Below are positions 55,340-64,000 of a stretch of DNA of 64,000 nt, in pieces; position 1 is the stretch's first letter; every line of letters begins with the position of its first letter. The DNA is taken from NCBI GenBank assembly GCA_033026295.1, contig CM065182.1, positions 4,278,001 through 4,342,000 of the forward strand, read 5' to 3'. A program made the position numbers and the translations under genes. Below the pieces are notes generated by a model that did not search any database, was not told where the DNA came from, and was given only the letters and a program-made list of their open reading frames with translations. Source of the DNA: Channa striata. Its lineage: Eukaryota; Chordata; Actinopteri; Anabantiformes; Channidae.

Positions 55340-58300
55340 GGTATGCCAAGTGCCACAATAGCACGACTGAGGTCGTCACTAGTGAACAAACATTCCTGTG
55401 TAAGGAAACGTAAGCAGGGCGAATGTGGTGTGTGATGTAAGGATCTAAATCTACGCAGCTTGAACAAGAAATCTTCAAACTATTTTACTCGAAGACCAAT
55501 GCAAGAAACTTTCAAGACCTTGCCAATATGTTTTTATCCTTATTTCTGGCTACTTATTCGTCTGAAACCTCTCATAGTGTTTACAATCTTAAAAAATATC
55601 ATCTGTCGCACTTGTTTCATTCTGTGGCAGGTAGAGCTGCAATTATTTTTTTTCTGTGATACAATACAGCAGCGTGGCCATGAATTCTACTAGCTGCTGT
55701 ATTGCATTGTACAGGCGTATCTAATAAAGTGGCATGGGATTGTATATTGCAATATGATACATACAAGATTTTTTTTACTAGATGATGTGAATAGCACAAT
55801 TTGGAAAAACCTTGATCATTCTGATGGTGATGTTTGTAGTTTCAACACAGCTGACCTACGATTCCCGCTGATGCAATATGAATATTGAATATATGACAAT
55901 GCTGAAACAAGAGACAACAACAACAACAATCAATCATCAGGTTACCTGCTGTGAGATGTGCAGGTATCGGACATGTGGCGTTACACCGACAAGATTTGAG
56001 GCAACACTGTCGGTGCAGAGAGAAAATTCACTGGAAGTTGGGTAATCTGAACAGTCATATAATTTCCATAAGAGGCTGCTGCACAAATAGTGACATAGTT
56101 AATTGCTAACAGATAGTGCGGTTAACAAATGACAGCCTCATGTCTCACAGAGTCATCATGTGGCGCGCTGAGAGCCCATGAATGTGAGCCGGACTGTGGT
56201 TTAACACTGGCTTAACTGTTTGGGAGCGAAGCTGAGAGGAAAAAATATGCGTGTGAACATTTGTGTATGTCTGCTGCGTATGTGTGTGCGCGTATGGATG
56301 TCATAAAGCCTCACTTCGAGTGTGAGAGCAGCTTGACTATTCTGTCACGTCCTTCACGTGATTTATGTTTGTGTGCACTGTCTAGATAAAGATCGAAGCC
56401 ATAAAACTGAGCGGTTTCTGTGGTTTCATATAAAGTTCAGGTTTTTGTTCTGAAACTACACGTGTTCAAAATGTATCTAAGGCACTTTTGGATCCAGAAT
56501 GACAACAAACCCTCGTGTCCATCATACTGTAGCTTCTGCAAACTGCAAAGAAGCATCTACAAGGAAAATGTTAATTACTGCAGGATTAGAACGTTTTTGA
56601 CTTTATTGTTGTGGTTTGGCTGCATTTCATTAGTTATTACAAAGTGTCTTGAAGACCTGAATCACAGTAAAATTATATTTTTTAAAATCTAACAGGGGAA
56701 CACCTTCACTGTCCAAATGAATGTCGTGCATTTGCTGCTTACACAAGCATTTTAATGTTTTTCTTCAGAGTCGCACGTCACTGCAACACGGAGAATATTT
56801 CCAGGCAACACTTTATTTGTTTGCTTGTTGGACCTGCGATAGGAACCATGGTTATGACCCTGGTGACACTTTGGAAAGACATTACACAGCCCGTGGGTGT
56901 GTGTGGTTCTAACTGGTGTGTGACTATTACATTGGAACAAAGAGAGCCAATCTGCCAAGACCAATAAACAATGCAGTGCGTGATTAAATACGTACGATTG
57001 GCCTTTAATGACAACATGAGGAAATGGGAGAGCCACATGAGCCTAATTGCAGTCTGCGATACACTTGTGAATGTCAAGAACGGCCATTAATTTCCCTCGT
57101 TAATAAGTGTGTTGAAATCCCTGTAAGTCTGACTTGTAATGAGATTATTCATTATTCTGACAGGTTTTTGCACACAAGACTTTCCCATAGGCCTTTCTCG
57201 CCATGCTTCAACATGTTGCGCATTATCGTAGCGGCATCACAAGAATCACGTTTTAGGGACTGGAGAGCAGATAAATCAAAACTCAAATACGTTAGTGATG
57301 ATGAAAAGACACTAGAAGGGAAAGTACACACACTAATTCAAAGTTCACTTCCTCGCTAGATAAGATCTGGAGTCAAACGACAGGCGGCTTTATTAAATGT
57401 AATAAATACACAATCAGCAACAACTGTAATAACTTGCTCTTTTCTTTTACACAGAAGCTCTCCGGTGATAGTTTTCAGATTTATTTTGGCATTTAAACAC
57501 TGATCTGCTCATTTTGATTCACTCCAGACTCGTCATATACTGTTACAGCACGTCACGTTCATACATTAAGTCGAGCAGGAAACGCCGAGCGGCACCATAA
57601 GGACGTGTATTGTTCCTTCTTTCCCTCCTGTTACAGGAGCTCCGCGCTTTTTACTGACAACAGGAAATTCTTGGAAAGCACCATCTGTTGCCTTTTGCTT
57701 CGTTTGTAATTGCAGCCTTTAGAAACGAGCTGGCACAGAGCGGCCCGAAGCCGATTATTACGAGCAGCAGTGTCAGAGCAACAAGCCATGTGGCTTTGGG
57801 TCACATGTCCACACTCTGGTATGTGTCGGACAATCGCATAATGAGACGCTAAAGGAAACAAAGGGCGGTGAGTTCATTTCATGCATAATGCAATTAAAAA
57901 GAACGAGCTTGTAGAGACGTTCAGAGGAGGAACTTTACGGGACTTTCACTTTGAACATCCAGAAATTTCATAACCAGCATGAAATGATAAGTGGGAACTC
58001 AAGGGGAATTTCTAGATACTGCATGACTTTTACTTTCTTTCTTTTCCATTTCTTTCTTGAGCATTAGGTTTTGACCTGAAACCGCTCTGACACGTCCCTG
58101 TCCATATGGACGTAGACAGCGTTCTTTGTCTTTATAATCCTCACTCTTAGTCTTGACTGTGAAGAGATGCATCACTGTCGCCATCACTCACAGTGAAATC
58201 AGGTAATGGAGGGATCGGTTTTAAATGGAATGGAAGCGATGATTACAGTGATTAAACAGATGAGAACAATAAGCAGTTTGAAGATACGAATTTGATTGAT

Positions 58301-59345
58301 ATCAAATAAACTTAGGTGCAACTCAGGATGGACATGAAAATTACCTTTGAGGTCAAAGGATTTAGGGACGTAGTCGATTATTCAAATAATCAAGTTGTAA
58401 AACCTGCTGCTAGAACCATGGAAAGACAGATTCGTCCTCCAAAACAAGCCGGAAAAAAGTGAAAATAATTTCACGGTCCAAGTGTGTAAAATAACACCAG
58501 ACTTTGCTGCTGATGAATCTCCCGCCTGCACACGCAAACAGGAAACAGTGTCTTAACATTAGTCCCACTTCTCGGTGATGTTGGTGGAAAAAATATTCAA
58601 CTTTTTCGTTTTAAATATATACTAGGTACATTAAGGAAATAATATTCAGAATCACTGCAACTGAATATCTTAGGAATTTGGACTGCTGGACAAAAGAAGC
58701 ACTTGGAAAACATCCCATTCGGATTTGGCAAACTGGAGCGGACATTCTTCACAAACACAAAGTCACTGATCAAACACAATTTCAAGAATGTGACCTGAGC
58801 AAAAATGACACGTCTGAATAAAGTTGCCTGGAAACTGCACACACCATTTCCCGTCTTGCATCAACGAGACAGACCACACAGCGTGATGCACGGCATGAAG
58901 CTGTCAGGAGAAAAGCTGGACGGAGACTCGCCTCATTATTTGCTCAACACTTAGCTGTAAATTCCTGTCCAGGAGACGAATAGTTGCCAGTTGGCAGGAC
59001 TGACGAGCACCTCGCGTCACCTTCTGCGCGGACATCGGTTTGCAAACGCGCTTCCGCCACAGCTGCCATATTAAACGTATCCTCTCCAAATGTCTCTGCA
59101 GTTAGCTCATGTCTCTGCCAGCCGTTTAACACCCTGCCACCGCATGCGTGCTCATGACACCGGGGCACAAGTTTCCAGAGTCACACGCCATTAACAGGCT
59201 AAAGTCCCAGTGGGGAGACGGGGGCTAATGGGACGTTATCACCTTGGGCAAATAACCAGATGCTGTCAACGAAACGTGTTCTCTAGTACTTAAACATCAG
59301 GTGTTCTCGCTCTGTTCACTTTTATATGCAGAAAGACACAGAGGA

Positions 59346-59381
<36 letters not shown>

Positions 59382-61449
59382 TAAAACTAATTAAACAAAA
59401 GTCTGAAATTCACCTTCTCTTCCACTGACCAACTATACAGAGCCTGCAGATGGACTCAAACTGTTCTGCCTGAGGTCGACCTGATGCTCAAACGCCTCCC
59501 CCACTCTGAAGACGCAGTTTCTCACACTTTTTTTGTGTTAACTTTCAGCAATTGTGTTTGGCGACACACTGCCCAGCAAGAGTGACAGTGAGCTTGTGGT
59601 GAATTGTGCATTTGGTAGATGCAGCAGTGAGCTCCAATGAATGCGACCAGCTCTGGTGAGGTGAGGCGGGGGGGGGGGATTCTTTTTATGCCATTACTGT
59701 TGTTATACTTTGAAGTAAAACTCAATCTAAGATGCTAGAATAAAAAAAATCTGTGCTAATAACACACAATTTGTGTTGTCAGCTGACATTTGTTAACACT
59801 GAGCCGCTCTGTAATGGCTGGCACAAAGTCTCCAGGAGGCAGTGTAATGCTGCGACTCGCTGCCAAAAGCCTGTGTATTTATGCCTCCGACATTACATAT
59901 TTTGCTAAAATGCATCTCAGCAGCTGCTTCCTTCTCTAATTGTCAGAGCAAGATTTAGGAATGAGCCAACCATTCTTAAAATTAACTCTTCCACCCAACT
60001 CTGGTTTGTCTTGCTGCACATGCGTTTTGTATCTGCCCGTAATGTTGATGATGTTATTAATTTGAGCGCTGCCATCACCACCGGGTTACGCAATATTCCC
60101 ATTTGAAAGCTTTCTCTGTGCATGCCGTGGTTTTCATACTGGCAACCGGGCAAGTATGCGCTGATAAAGCTGGTGATAAAATGTGAGGTTGGTTATACTG
60201 CAACCACAGCGTGCCTGTTGTACAAATTAACAGAGGAGGGTGTGCATCACGAGAGCCCAGCTGCAGGCCACATTCTGACTTTAAAGCAAGGATTAAAAAC
60301 AGGAAAGCCAAGGCCACCGTGTGGAGCTTTTCCCCCTCTCCCAGAGAAATCACAGTTTGTGTAGACAATGCTTGTCCATGAACAGAAAGACACCGGGGGG
60401 GGGGCATGCCATGTTTGATTTCATTTTAAGTCGTGCGTCTCCTCGTGGCATCTCAGCTCCTCACTGGGATGTGGGTGCGAGCAGAGCGCTTCGGCTGAAC
60501 GTCAGGAGTGTGTCTGAGTGTGAAGAACTCCACCGCTGGTTTAGGCCCTGTAGTTAAATGCTCGGTTCGGGGCTGGTGATACAGCTGAGCACAACACCTG
60601 GAATCCCTCAGCTGCACCACTGAGCTCTGATGAAAAACAAATGTCAGCACTAACCCCCCCCCCATCCCACCACCACCCCCACCCGCTCTGCAAAGCCCTG
60701 CAGCAGGACCAGGCTGTGTTTACCCTGGCCAGGACCAACTGTTGGCTACCGCCAGATCCAGCGCTCTGACTCCTGACCCATATTCTGAGGGTCAGGAAAG
60801 TTCACGAAGGCTTGAGAAAAGCCACCAGCAGAACTAAAGTGCAACAACAACAATATTCCCAAAGTTATTTCCAGCCACAGCAGCACATGGAACATCATAA
60901 CCGGTGGATTAGTTTCACATAAACCATGTCCGAGCTGCTCTTGTATTGATCCAGTCTGCGTTGAATTTCTCTCTAACGTCTGCTGACACCGGTGATGATC
61001 AGAGCCTGTAGGTGATGCTCGGCCAACTGCCCTGACTCACTCCGTTGTGCTGGCAGCGTTGGTTGCCAGGAATTAGACGCCGCCATCTGTCAGCTTTTAG
61101 AGTAAAGCTCCTGTTCACGCGCGTGATTGCAGCTGTAAGCGGCCACTTATTTCACATTCATTCATTAAATGGAGACAATTTCAAACCAATTGGGCTTCGT
61201 CCATCTGTCCCAGCGCAGGAGCCTGAAACTGATTCTACTTATTCGCGGTTTCGGCGTCTAGAAACAAGAAAAATCTCCACTTTGTTGCCAGGTTGGGACC
61301 CGCTCGGTGAGCGGCTGCGCATCGGGCATCGTGAGGTTTGTACCTACCCTGGAGATGGTCAGCGGGGCGCTGAAGTCCCGTCCCCCCACCAGCCGAAACC
61401 CCCAGGGAGAGGGGCCTTTGAGTGTCACGGTCCGGGGCGAGTTCGGCAT
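21993..61449 (-). CDS. pdlim4: PDZ and LIM domain protein 4 (RIL), spliced, 7 exons seen
   Basis: Coding exons in transcript order: 61449-61348, 52906-52755, 43502-43421, 32666-32397, 31080-30923, 23901-23763, 22197-21993; all introns are GT-AG. The protein has an N-terminal PDZ domain with the PWGF loop (residues about 1-84), a linker with a ZM/ALP-like segment (HAQYNSPTGLYAHNG), the conserved PKQSGSF..LQGILEAE block, and one C-terminal LIM domain ending YDVVAVYPNSKVEIV. From memory the C-terminus and exon 1 match PDLIM4 better than PDLIM1 or PDLIM3. Family role: cytoplasmic adaptor binding alpha-actinin through PDZ and partners through LIM at actin structures. The seven exons total 1108 bases, 3n+1, because exon 3 ends in phase 0 and exon 4 starts in phase 2; an exon of length 3n+2 is probably missing between 32667 and 43420. 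Confidence 0.9.
22198..23762 (-). other. pdlim4 intron 6
   Basis: Contains a (CA)n array at 22303-22331 and a poly-T tract near 22723-22738 beside a weak tRNA-like segment. No other feature was seen. Confidence 0.6.
22303..22331. repeat. (CA)n microsatellite, pdlim4 intron 6
   Basis: Uninterrupted CA run just upstream of pdlim4 exon 7 in transcript order. Open Cys-Val frames across it are artefacts. Confidence 0.95.
23763..23901 (-). CDS. pdlim4: pdlim4 exon 6: linker and start of LIM domain
   Basis: The acceptor gtttttag precedes 23901 and the donor GT|GTGAGT follows 23763. The exon is 139 bp and joins exon 5 (phase 1) and exon 7 (phase 2) exactly. It encodes a Pro/Ser-rich linker with SPxP repeats and then LQKLPQCTRCCNGIV, the first zinc pair (C-x2-C) of the LIM domain. 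An extra cysteine follows the second ligand, where mammalian PDLIM4 (from memory) has Gly. Confidence 0.92.
23902..30922 (-). other. pdlim4 intron 5
   Basis: About 7 kb. It contains the dispersed repeat at 26640-27160. Otherwise it is unique-looking DNA without supported exons on either strand. Confidence 0.6.
26640..27160. repeat. Dispersed teleost repeat in pdlim4 intron 5
   Basis: Blocks such as 'gagcaagcaccaaggcaacagtgg', 'ggactattaagggctttgtatgtaagga', 'cagttctattctggatgtta' and 'agcatcactttcagacttgatg' follow, in order, the wording of a frequent fish interspersed repeat that I recognise from memory. Similarity is interrupted near 26765-26850. Its class is not assigned. Confidence 0.5.
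30923..31080 (-). CDS. pdlim4: pdlim4 exon 5: conserved SDVYKMLQ / QSGSF linker
   Basis: The acceptor gctcctgcag precedes 31080 and the donor G|GTAGGA follows 30923. The exon is 158 bp (phase 2 in, phase 1 out). The product includes DTQSDVYKMLQDYEEPVSEP and KQSGSFKYLQGILEAEDG. This block is conserved in ALP-subfamily PDLIM proteins between the ZM region and the LIM domain. Confidence 0.95.
31081..32396 (-). other. pdlim4 intron 4
   Basis: Carries a (TG)n array at 31746-31771. No other feature is supported. Confidence 0.6.
31746..31771. repeat. (TG)13 microsatellite
   Basis: Uninterrupted TG run in pdlim4 intron 4. Confidence 0.95.
32397..32666 (-). CDS. pdlim4: pdlim4 exon 4: ZM/ALP-like linker exon
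   Basis: The acceptor is ttctgccccatcag before 32666 and the donor AG|GTGACT follows 32397. The exon is 270 bp (3n), starting and ending in phase 2. In the frame that joins exon 5, it encodes a Pro-rich part (PEPQSPPPAPQPV) and then YGNGTGHAQYNSPTGLYAHN, a ZM-like motif, and SLPSKMGGLSLGT, similar to the PDLIM4 linker. That frame needs two bases from the preceding exon, but the identified exon 3 ends in phase 0. Read in phase 0 it gives 20 codons (start TFHPITSGYAGYSRKPSY) and then a stop. Being symmetric, the exon could be skipped. Confidence 0.82.
33690..33711. repeat. (GT)11 microsatellite
   Basis: Short GT run followed by a looser TG-rich tract to about 33745. CA-rich sequence on the same strand at about 33872-33907 could pair with it. 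Confidence 0.9.
41554..41596. repeat. (CA)21 microsatellite
   Basis: Uninterrupted CA run in pdlim4 intron 3. Confidence 0.95.
42418..42640 (-). repeat. tRNA-derived SINE-like repeat, minus strand (copy 2)
   Basis: Same block order as the copy at 12866-13072: 'cttgtcccttcaggggtcgccacagc', 'ctgatgcccttcctgc', 'ggggtggaattcgatcctgc', 'ccttctgcatcccaacacga' and 'tacccatagagca'. The minus strand shows tRNA-like A and B boxes ('ggatcgaattcc'). It is inserted in pdlim4 intron 3. Confidence 0.75.
43421..43502 (-). CDS. pdlim4: pdlim4 exon 3: WSP-x-VSEDGK linker
   Basis: The acceptor attgtcttccag precedes 43502 and the donor CAG|GTAACC follows 43421. The exon is 82 bp; its first base completes the Arg codon begun by exon 2, and it ends in phase 0. 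It encodes SGSGDRVWSPTVSEDGKTSP and then YMEPDSQ. The WSPxVSEDGK block is conserved in ALP-type PDLIM proteins directly after the PDZ domain. Confidence 0.93.
44490..44533. repeat. (CA)22 microsatellite
   Basis: Uninterrupted CA run in pdlim4 intron 2. Confidence 0.95.
47344..47393. repeat. (TG)25 microsatellite
   Basis: Uninterrupted TG run of about 50 bp in pdlim4 intron 2. Confidence 0.95.
52755..52906 (-). CDS. pdlim4: pdlim4 exon 2: second half of PDZ domain
   Basis: The acceptor gatatcctcag precedes 52906 and the donor AG|GTAGAG follows 52755. The exon is 152 bp, in phase 0 and out phase 2. It encodes SGSKAAQGDLCPGDTILMIN, then GDSTDQMTHMEAQNRIKTC and QQLTLSIS. GSKAA..LCPGD.I..INGxST..MTHxEAQNRIK is the PDLIM family signature, including the PDZ alpha-B helix that helps form the ligand groove. 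Confidence 0.96.
52917..52937. repeat. (CA)10 microsatellite beside exon 2 acceptor
   Basis: CA run on the plus strand, read as a TG run 11-31 bp upstream of the pdlim4 exon 2 acceptor. It occupies the usual branch-point and polypyrimidine position. Confidence 0.95.
53609..53628. repeat. (CA)10 microsatellite
   Basis: Short CA run in pdlim4 intron 1. Confidence 0.9.
55296..55337. repeat. (CA)21 microsatellite
   Basis: Uninterrupted CA run in pdlim4 intron 1. Confidence 0.95.
59349..59380. repeat. (GT)16 microsatellite
   Basis: Uninterrupted GT run in pdlim4 intron 1. Confidence 0.95.
61348..61449 (-). CDS. pdlim4: pdlim4 exon 1: start and first half of PDZ domain
   Basis: ATG at 61449-61447 (context AACATGC, purine at -3) starts MPNSPRTVTLKGPSPWGFRL, followed by VGGRDFSAPLTISR. 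The 34 codons end at donor AGG|GTAGGT in phase 0. GPSPWGFRLxGGxDF is the ALP/Enigma-type PDZ carboxylate-binding loop. The frame stays open upstream to another ATG at 61584. The downstream start was chosen because family members begin M-P-x-x-V directly before this motif. Confidence 0.95.
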
Positions 61450-61790
61450 GTTGACGGCCACAGGAAAACCGACAGACGGACGGACAGACAGACTCAGAGT
61501 GCAAATGTCCGCGATTCCTCGAGGTCTGCGAGTGAAGGAGCGGCAACGTGAACTCGCCTGAGTCCTGGCCCAGCTGCTAGGCAACGCTGTCCCGGCTCAG
61601 AAAACGTCCCTCCCCTCTCGGTTCAACTTTAAGTAACGGAGCCGCCTGTGACGTGGGATGACGCCGCGTGCAGCCCGCCCTCCAGTCCCGGGGGGGGGAC
61701 GCACAGTGTAACAGAAAGACTCGCTCCTCTCGCTGTCCAGCGCTGCGGGGACAACCCGGAAGGACTGGATGTCCCATCATCAGCTGAATC
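61450..61790 (-). promoter_or_regulatory. pdlim4: pdlim4 5' UTR and GC-rich promoter region
   Basis: CpG-rich DNA immediately upstream of the pdlim4 start, in contrast to the AT-rich sequence beyond 61850. It includes TGACGTGG (CRE/E-box-like, about 61649-61656), GC-rich tracts, and a G9 run near 61690. No TATA box stands out. The transcription start is not located; an untranslated intron cannot be excluded. Confidence 0.45.
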
Positions 61791-63091
61791 CAATCGGACC
61801 TGTGTCCTCCTCCTCACTGGTTCCACTGGTGACGGTTCCACATTGTTCAGTTTCAAATAAAATGAGAAATAATCTGCTATGGGACAGTTAGGACAGGGAC
61901 ATAAAGGAAACGGAACATCTTTTCTGTTCGGGCCCCGTGTAATTGGGCCAAATCTGACCCAGATCTGGGCTGTAAAAGTGCCAAACTTGAACAAAAAGTA
62001 TTGGTGGTGTATTACTCTGGACTTTTTCTGTCTACTGCACACAAAATAAGTGGTAAAAATGATTTATGATAATCATCCTCACTTCAGAGCATCTTGTACA
62101 CTATTACGACACAGTAAAAAAACTAATATAAAGCAAATACTACTTTAACTTCATTGTGCAAGAAGGTATAATTTTTAACATATCTACTTTAATTTAGATA
62201 ATTAGCATGTAACATTTGCTGTTTTCCCTAAAGTGATAGAGAATGTCATTAGTTTTGCAAATATTTGGTCACAAACCAAAGTATTACACAAAATAAAAAA
62301 AATGTGATGTTGAACAATTGTTCACTCCGGGGAGAACATGAATGTGAATGTACCAAAAAAGAAAAAAGCATCGATCAGGCTCCCAACATATGCGGGTTTG
62401 AAACTGAAGCCAGGTATCAGTCTCCTGAACAAAACGCTGTGAGGTCAGAGTATCAGCGGCAACAATGAAGATGTTCTGTAACTTGGCAGTAAAGCTCTCT
62501 CCCATTTGTCAGTGGATTTCCAAGGATCCTCACTGCCCCGCTCCTCGATCCTTTCATTTCCCCAGACGATCACAGAGTGAGTCACTGAGCTTGAGTTCGA
62601 TTTCTCTGCTGCACAGCGAATGAGCTCATAGACATTCCGAGGACTCTGTCTTTCAGACAACTGCAGGCAAGCGCAGCTCCGTCTGACGGTCTGACTCAGT
62701 TTGAGCCAGACACTTGCCTGTTGCCGTGACACAGATGAAAACCCTGTGGATGTCAGGTATCATCAGGTGTCATCAGGTGTCATCAGTGTGCAAAAACCCA
62801 CAAACCTTCTCTCGGGACTTTAAACCAAATGTAATCAGCTACGTCAGGTCAATAATCACAAAGCGTTTTCTCTCCACCTGGCTGAGTGCTTGTTGTCCAG
62901 GGCACATCAAAGAGGAAGCGAATAATGAAAAAGGAGGAGAGGACGCTTGAGATTTACTGAGCAGACATACTGGATATCCATCTTCTTCAAAGCCTGCTTC
63001 CAATAAATCTGAGTCAAACTACAGAGCGCTCGCATCTCCCTCTGTTCTTTCCCCCCGATGGTCATCATTGGACACACTCTACCCTCTGCAG
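61791..63091. other. Region upstream of pdlim4
   Basis: AT-rich DNA at 61850-62300 and a mixed stretch to 63090. A short tandem of a CATCAGGTGT-type 10-mer lies at about 62755-62785. No exon is supported. Confidence 0.4.
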
Positions 63092-63183
63092 CATCTCAGA
63101 ACTCCCTCTGATTGGCTACGAATCTGTTTACTCGCCGGTTTTGCCTCTGTCGTTCGTGGCCAAGAAGAACCTGAGGGAAGCAG
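63092..63183 (+). CDS. Possible internal exon of an unrecognised plus-strand gene
   Basis: The acceptor-like ctaccctctgcag ends at 63091 and the donor G|GTAAGA starts at 63184, enclosing 92 bp. One frame is open throughout (phase 2 in, phase 1 out) and reads ISELPLIGYESVYSPVLPLS followed by FVAKKNLREA. The splice sites are good and the composition is protein-like, but no family is recognised and no partner exon is visible before the window ends. Chance is possible. Confidence 0.25.
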
Positions 63184-64000
63184 GTAAGACAAGGGGTGCT
63201 GTAATCATGAGCTGTCTGCCTCCGTCTGGATTAAGTCTGCTGTCTGGGAGAATGATGTCATCTAAGCTGTTTCACAAACACCGATTCCTCGGCCTCTTCA
63301 CTGCGGGTAAATAGAGTTGAATAATTATTAATGACGTCAGTCAGAATCCAATAAATTCTTTCTCATGCTCTGAGCAAAAATTTAACAGACCGGAATGTAT
63401 TTTTAATAGGATACTATGCACATTTTTTTGAAACATGTATTCGTTGGCCCAAAGGTCATTAAATCTTTCACTACAATGTTGTGCAACAGGGCTTTCACAA
63501 GCGGTGAAAGACATCACAAGATTACCAGACGTGTCTGTGTTCAAATTCGTTCGCGTGTGTCCTAAAACAACAGCAGGGGCCGTTTGAAAACTGAAACAGG
63601 TTGGACTCGATGTGTTAAATGCTGTCGTTAATACGGGCTTTGAAAAGATCACTGTGAGAGAGACTTTCTGTGGAGGGGTTAAAAGTTTATCGGAAGACAA
63701 CAAGAGGCTTCGGCTCTCCAGCATTTTCATATTAATGCGGCTGTGATTTTATTTTCCCTCTATTTCCTCCACTGCAGCTCAACACAAAAACACAAACACA
63801 AAGCGGGAACCTGATGCTAAAATATCCTGTTTAACTTCAGAAACTTTTGACTGCTTAACCCTCAGTTCAGCTTTAGACACACATTTGAATCCATTTTTCC
63901 ACAAAACCCGGTTTTGGCCCCATTACTTGTGCTGAAAGCATTTTAAAAACTTGTTTTCTATGGCTTTAGTTTAGTATGTAAACTTACATTAATGCTTTTA
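63184..64000. other. Right-end stretch without recognised gene
   Basis: A 129-codon minus-strand open frame at 63341-63730 has no recognisable domain and no supporting splice or promoter context. Nothing else was seen. Confidence 0.35.

Larger units (their letters stand above)
52907..61347 (-). other. pdlim4 intron 1
   Basis: About 8.4 kb. Contains CA/TG arrays at 52917-52937, 53609-53628, 55296-55337 and 59349-59380, and a block near 54405-54455 similar to 18690-18745. G-tracts occur at about 59666-59678 and 60393-60403. No coding exon is supported. Enhancer content cannot be judged from sequence alone. Confidence 0.6.

Noticed and set aside
21993..61449. Alternative naming as pdlim1 or pdlim3
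   Set aside because: The exon 1 wording (GPSPWGFRLVGGRDFSAPL) and the C-terminus (YDVVAVYPNSKVEIV) fit PDLIM4 as I recall it. PDLIM1 and PDLIM3 end shortly after PPEGY with a different tail.
63341..63730. 129-codon minus-strand open frame
   Set aside because: No recognisable domain, promoter or splice context; plausible by chance at this length.

Overview
The window is vertebrate genomic DNA, almost certainly from a teleost fish. It has intron-rich genes with GT-AG splice sites, many long (CA)n/(TG)n arrays, tRNA-like SINE repeats, Tc1-type DNA-element remnants and a solo LTR. There is no bacterial-style gene packing, no CRISPR array and no rRNA gene. Two spliced protein-coding genes can be reconstructed; most of the remainder is intron or intergenic DNA carrying dispersed repeats.

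Layout. (1) 1-745: a tRNA-related dispersed repeat split by a roughly 517-bp solo-LTR-like insertion. (2) 995-4265, + strand: a five-exon immunoglobulin-superfamily receptor of the CD2/SLAM type (signal peptide, V-like domain without the usual disulfide, C2 domain with four cysteines, one membrane helix, short tail with an ITIM-like tyrosine). A decayed Tc1-type element lies in its third intron and a perfect 15-bp hairpin just past its stop codon. (3) 4.7-8.2 kb: intergenic, with one dispersed teleost repeat. (4) 8.27-8.77 kb: a GC-rich, promoter-like segment with divergent splice donors on both strands and a strong CTCF-like site. Its genes are not identified. (5) 8.8-21.9 kb: gene-poor DNA with microsatellites (including an uninterrupted (GT)81), a 104-bp fold-back, a tRNA-like SINE cluster, and a Tc1-type MITE in the 3' flank of the next gene. 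(6) 61449 down to 21993, - strand: pdlim4 (RIL), an ALP-subfamily PDZ-LIM protein, in seven recognisable coding exons over about 39.5 kb. The PDZ domain is in exons 1-2, a ZM/ALP-like motif in exon 4, and the LIM domain across exons 6-7. (7) 61.45-61.8 kb: the GC-rich putative pdlim4 promoter. (8) 63.1 kb: one weakly supported + strand exon of an unrecognised neighbour.

The two genes have unrelated roles: one is a leukocyte-type surface receptor, the other an actin/alpha-actinin-associated cytoskeletal adaptor. The main structural puzzle is a reading-phase mismatch between pdlim4 exons 3 and 4, which implies a missing exon of length 3n+2, or a frame change inside exon 4. No convincing undescribed multi-gene system was found.
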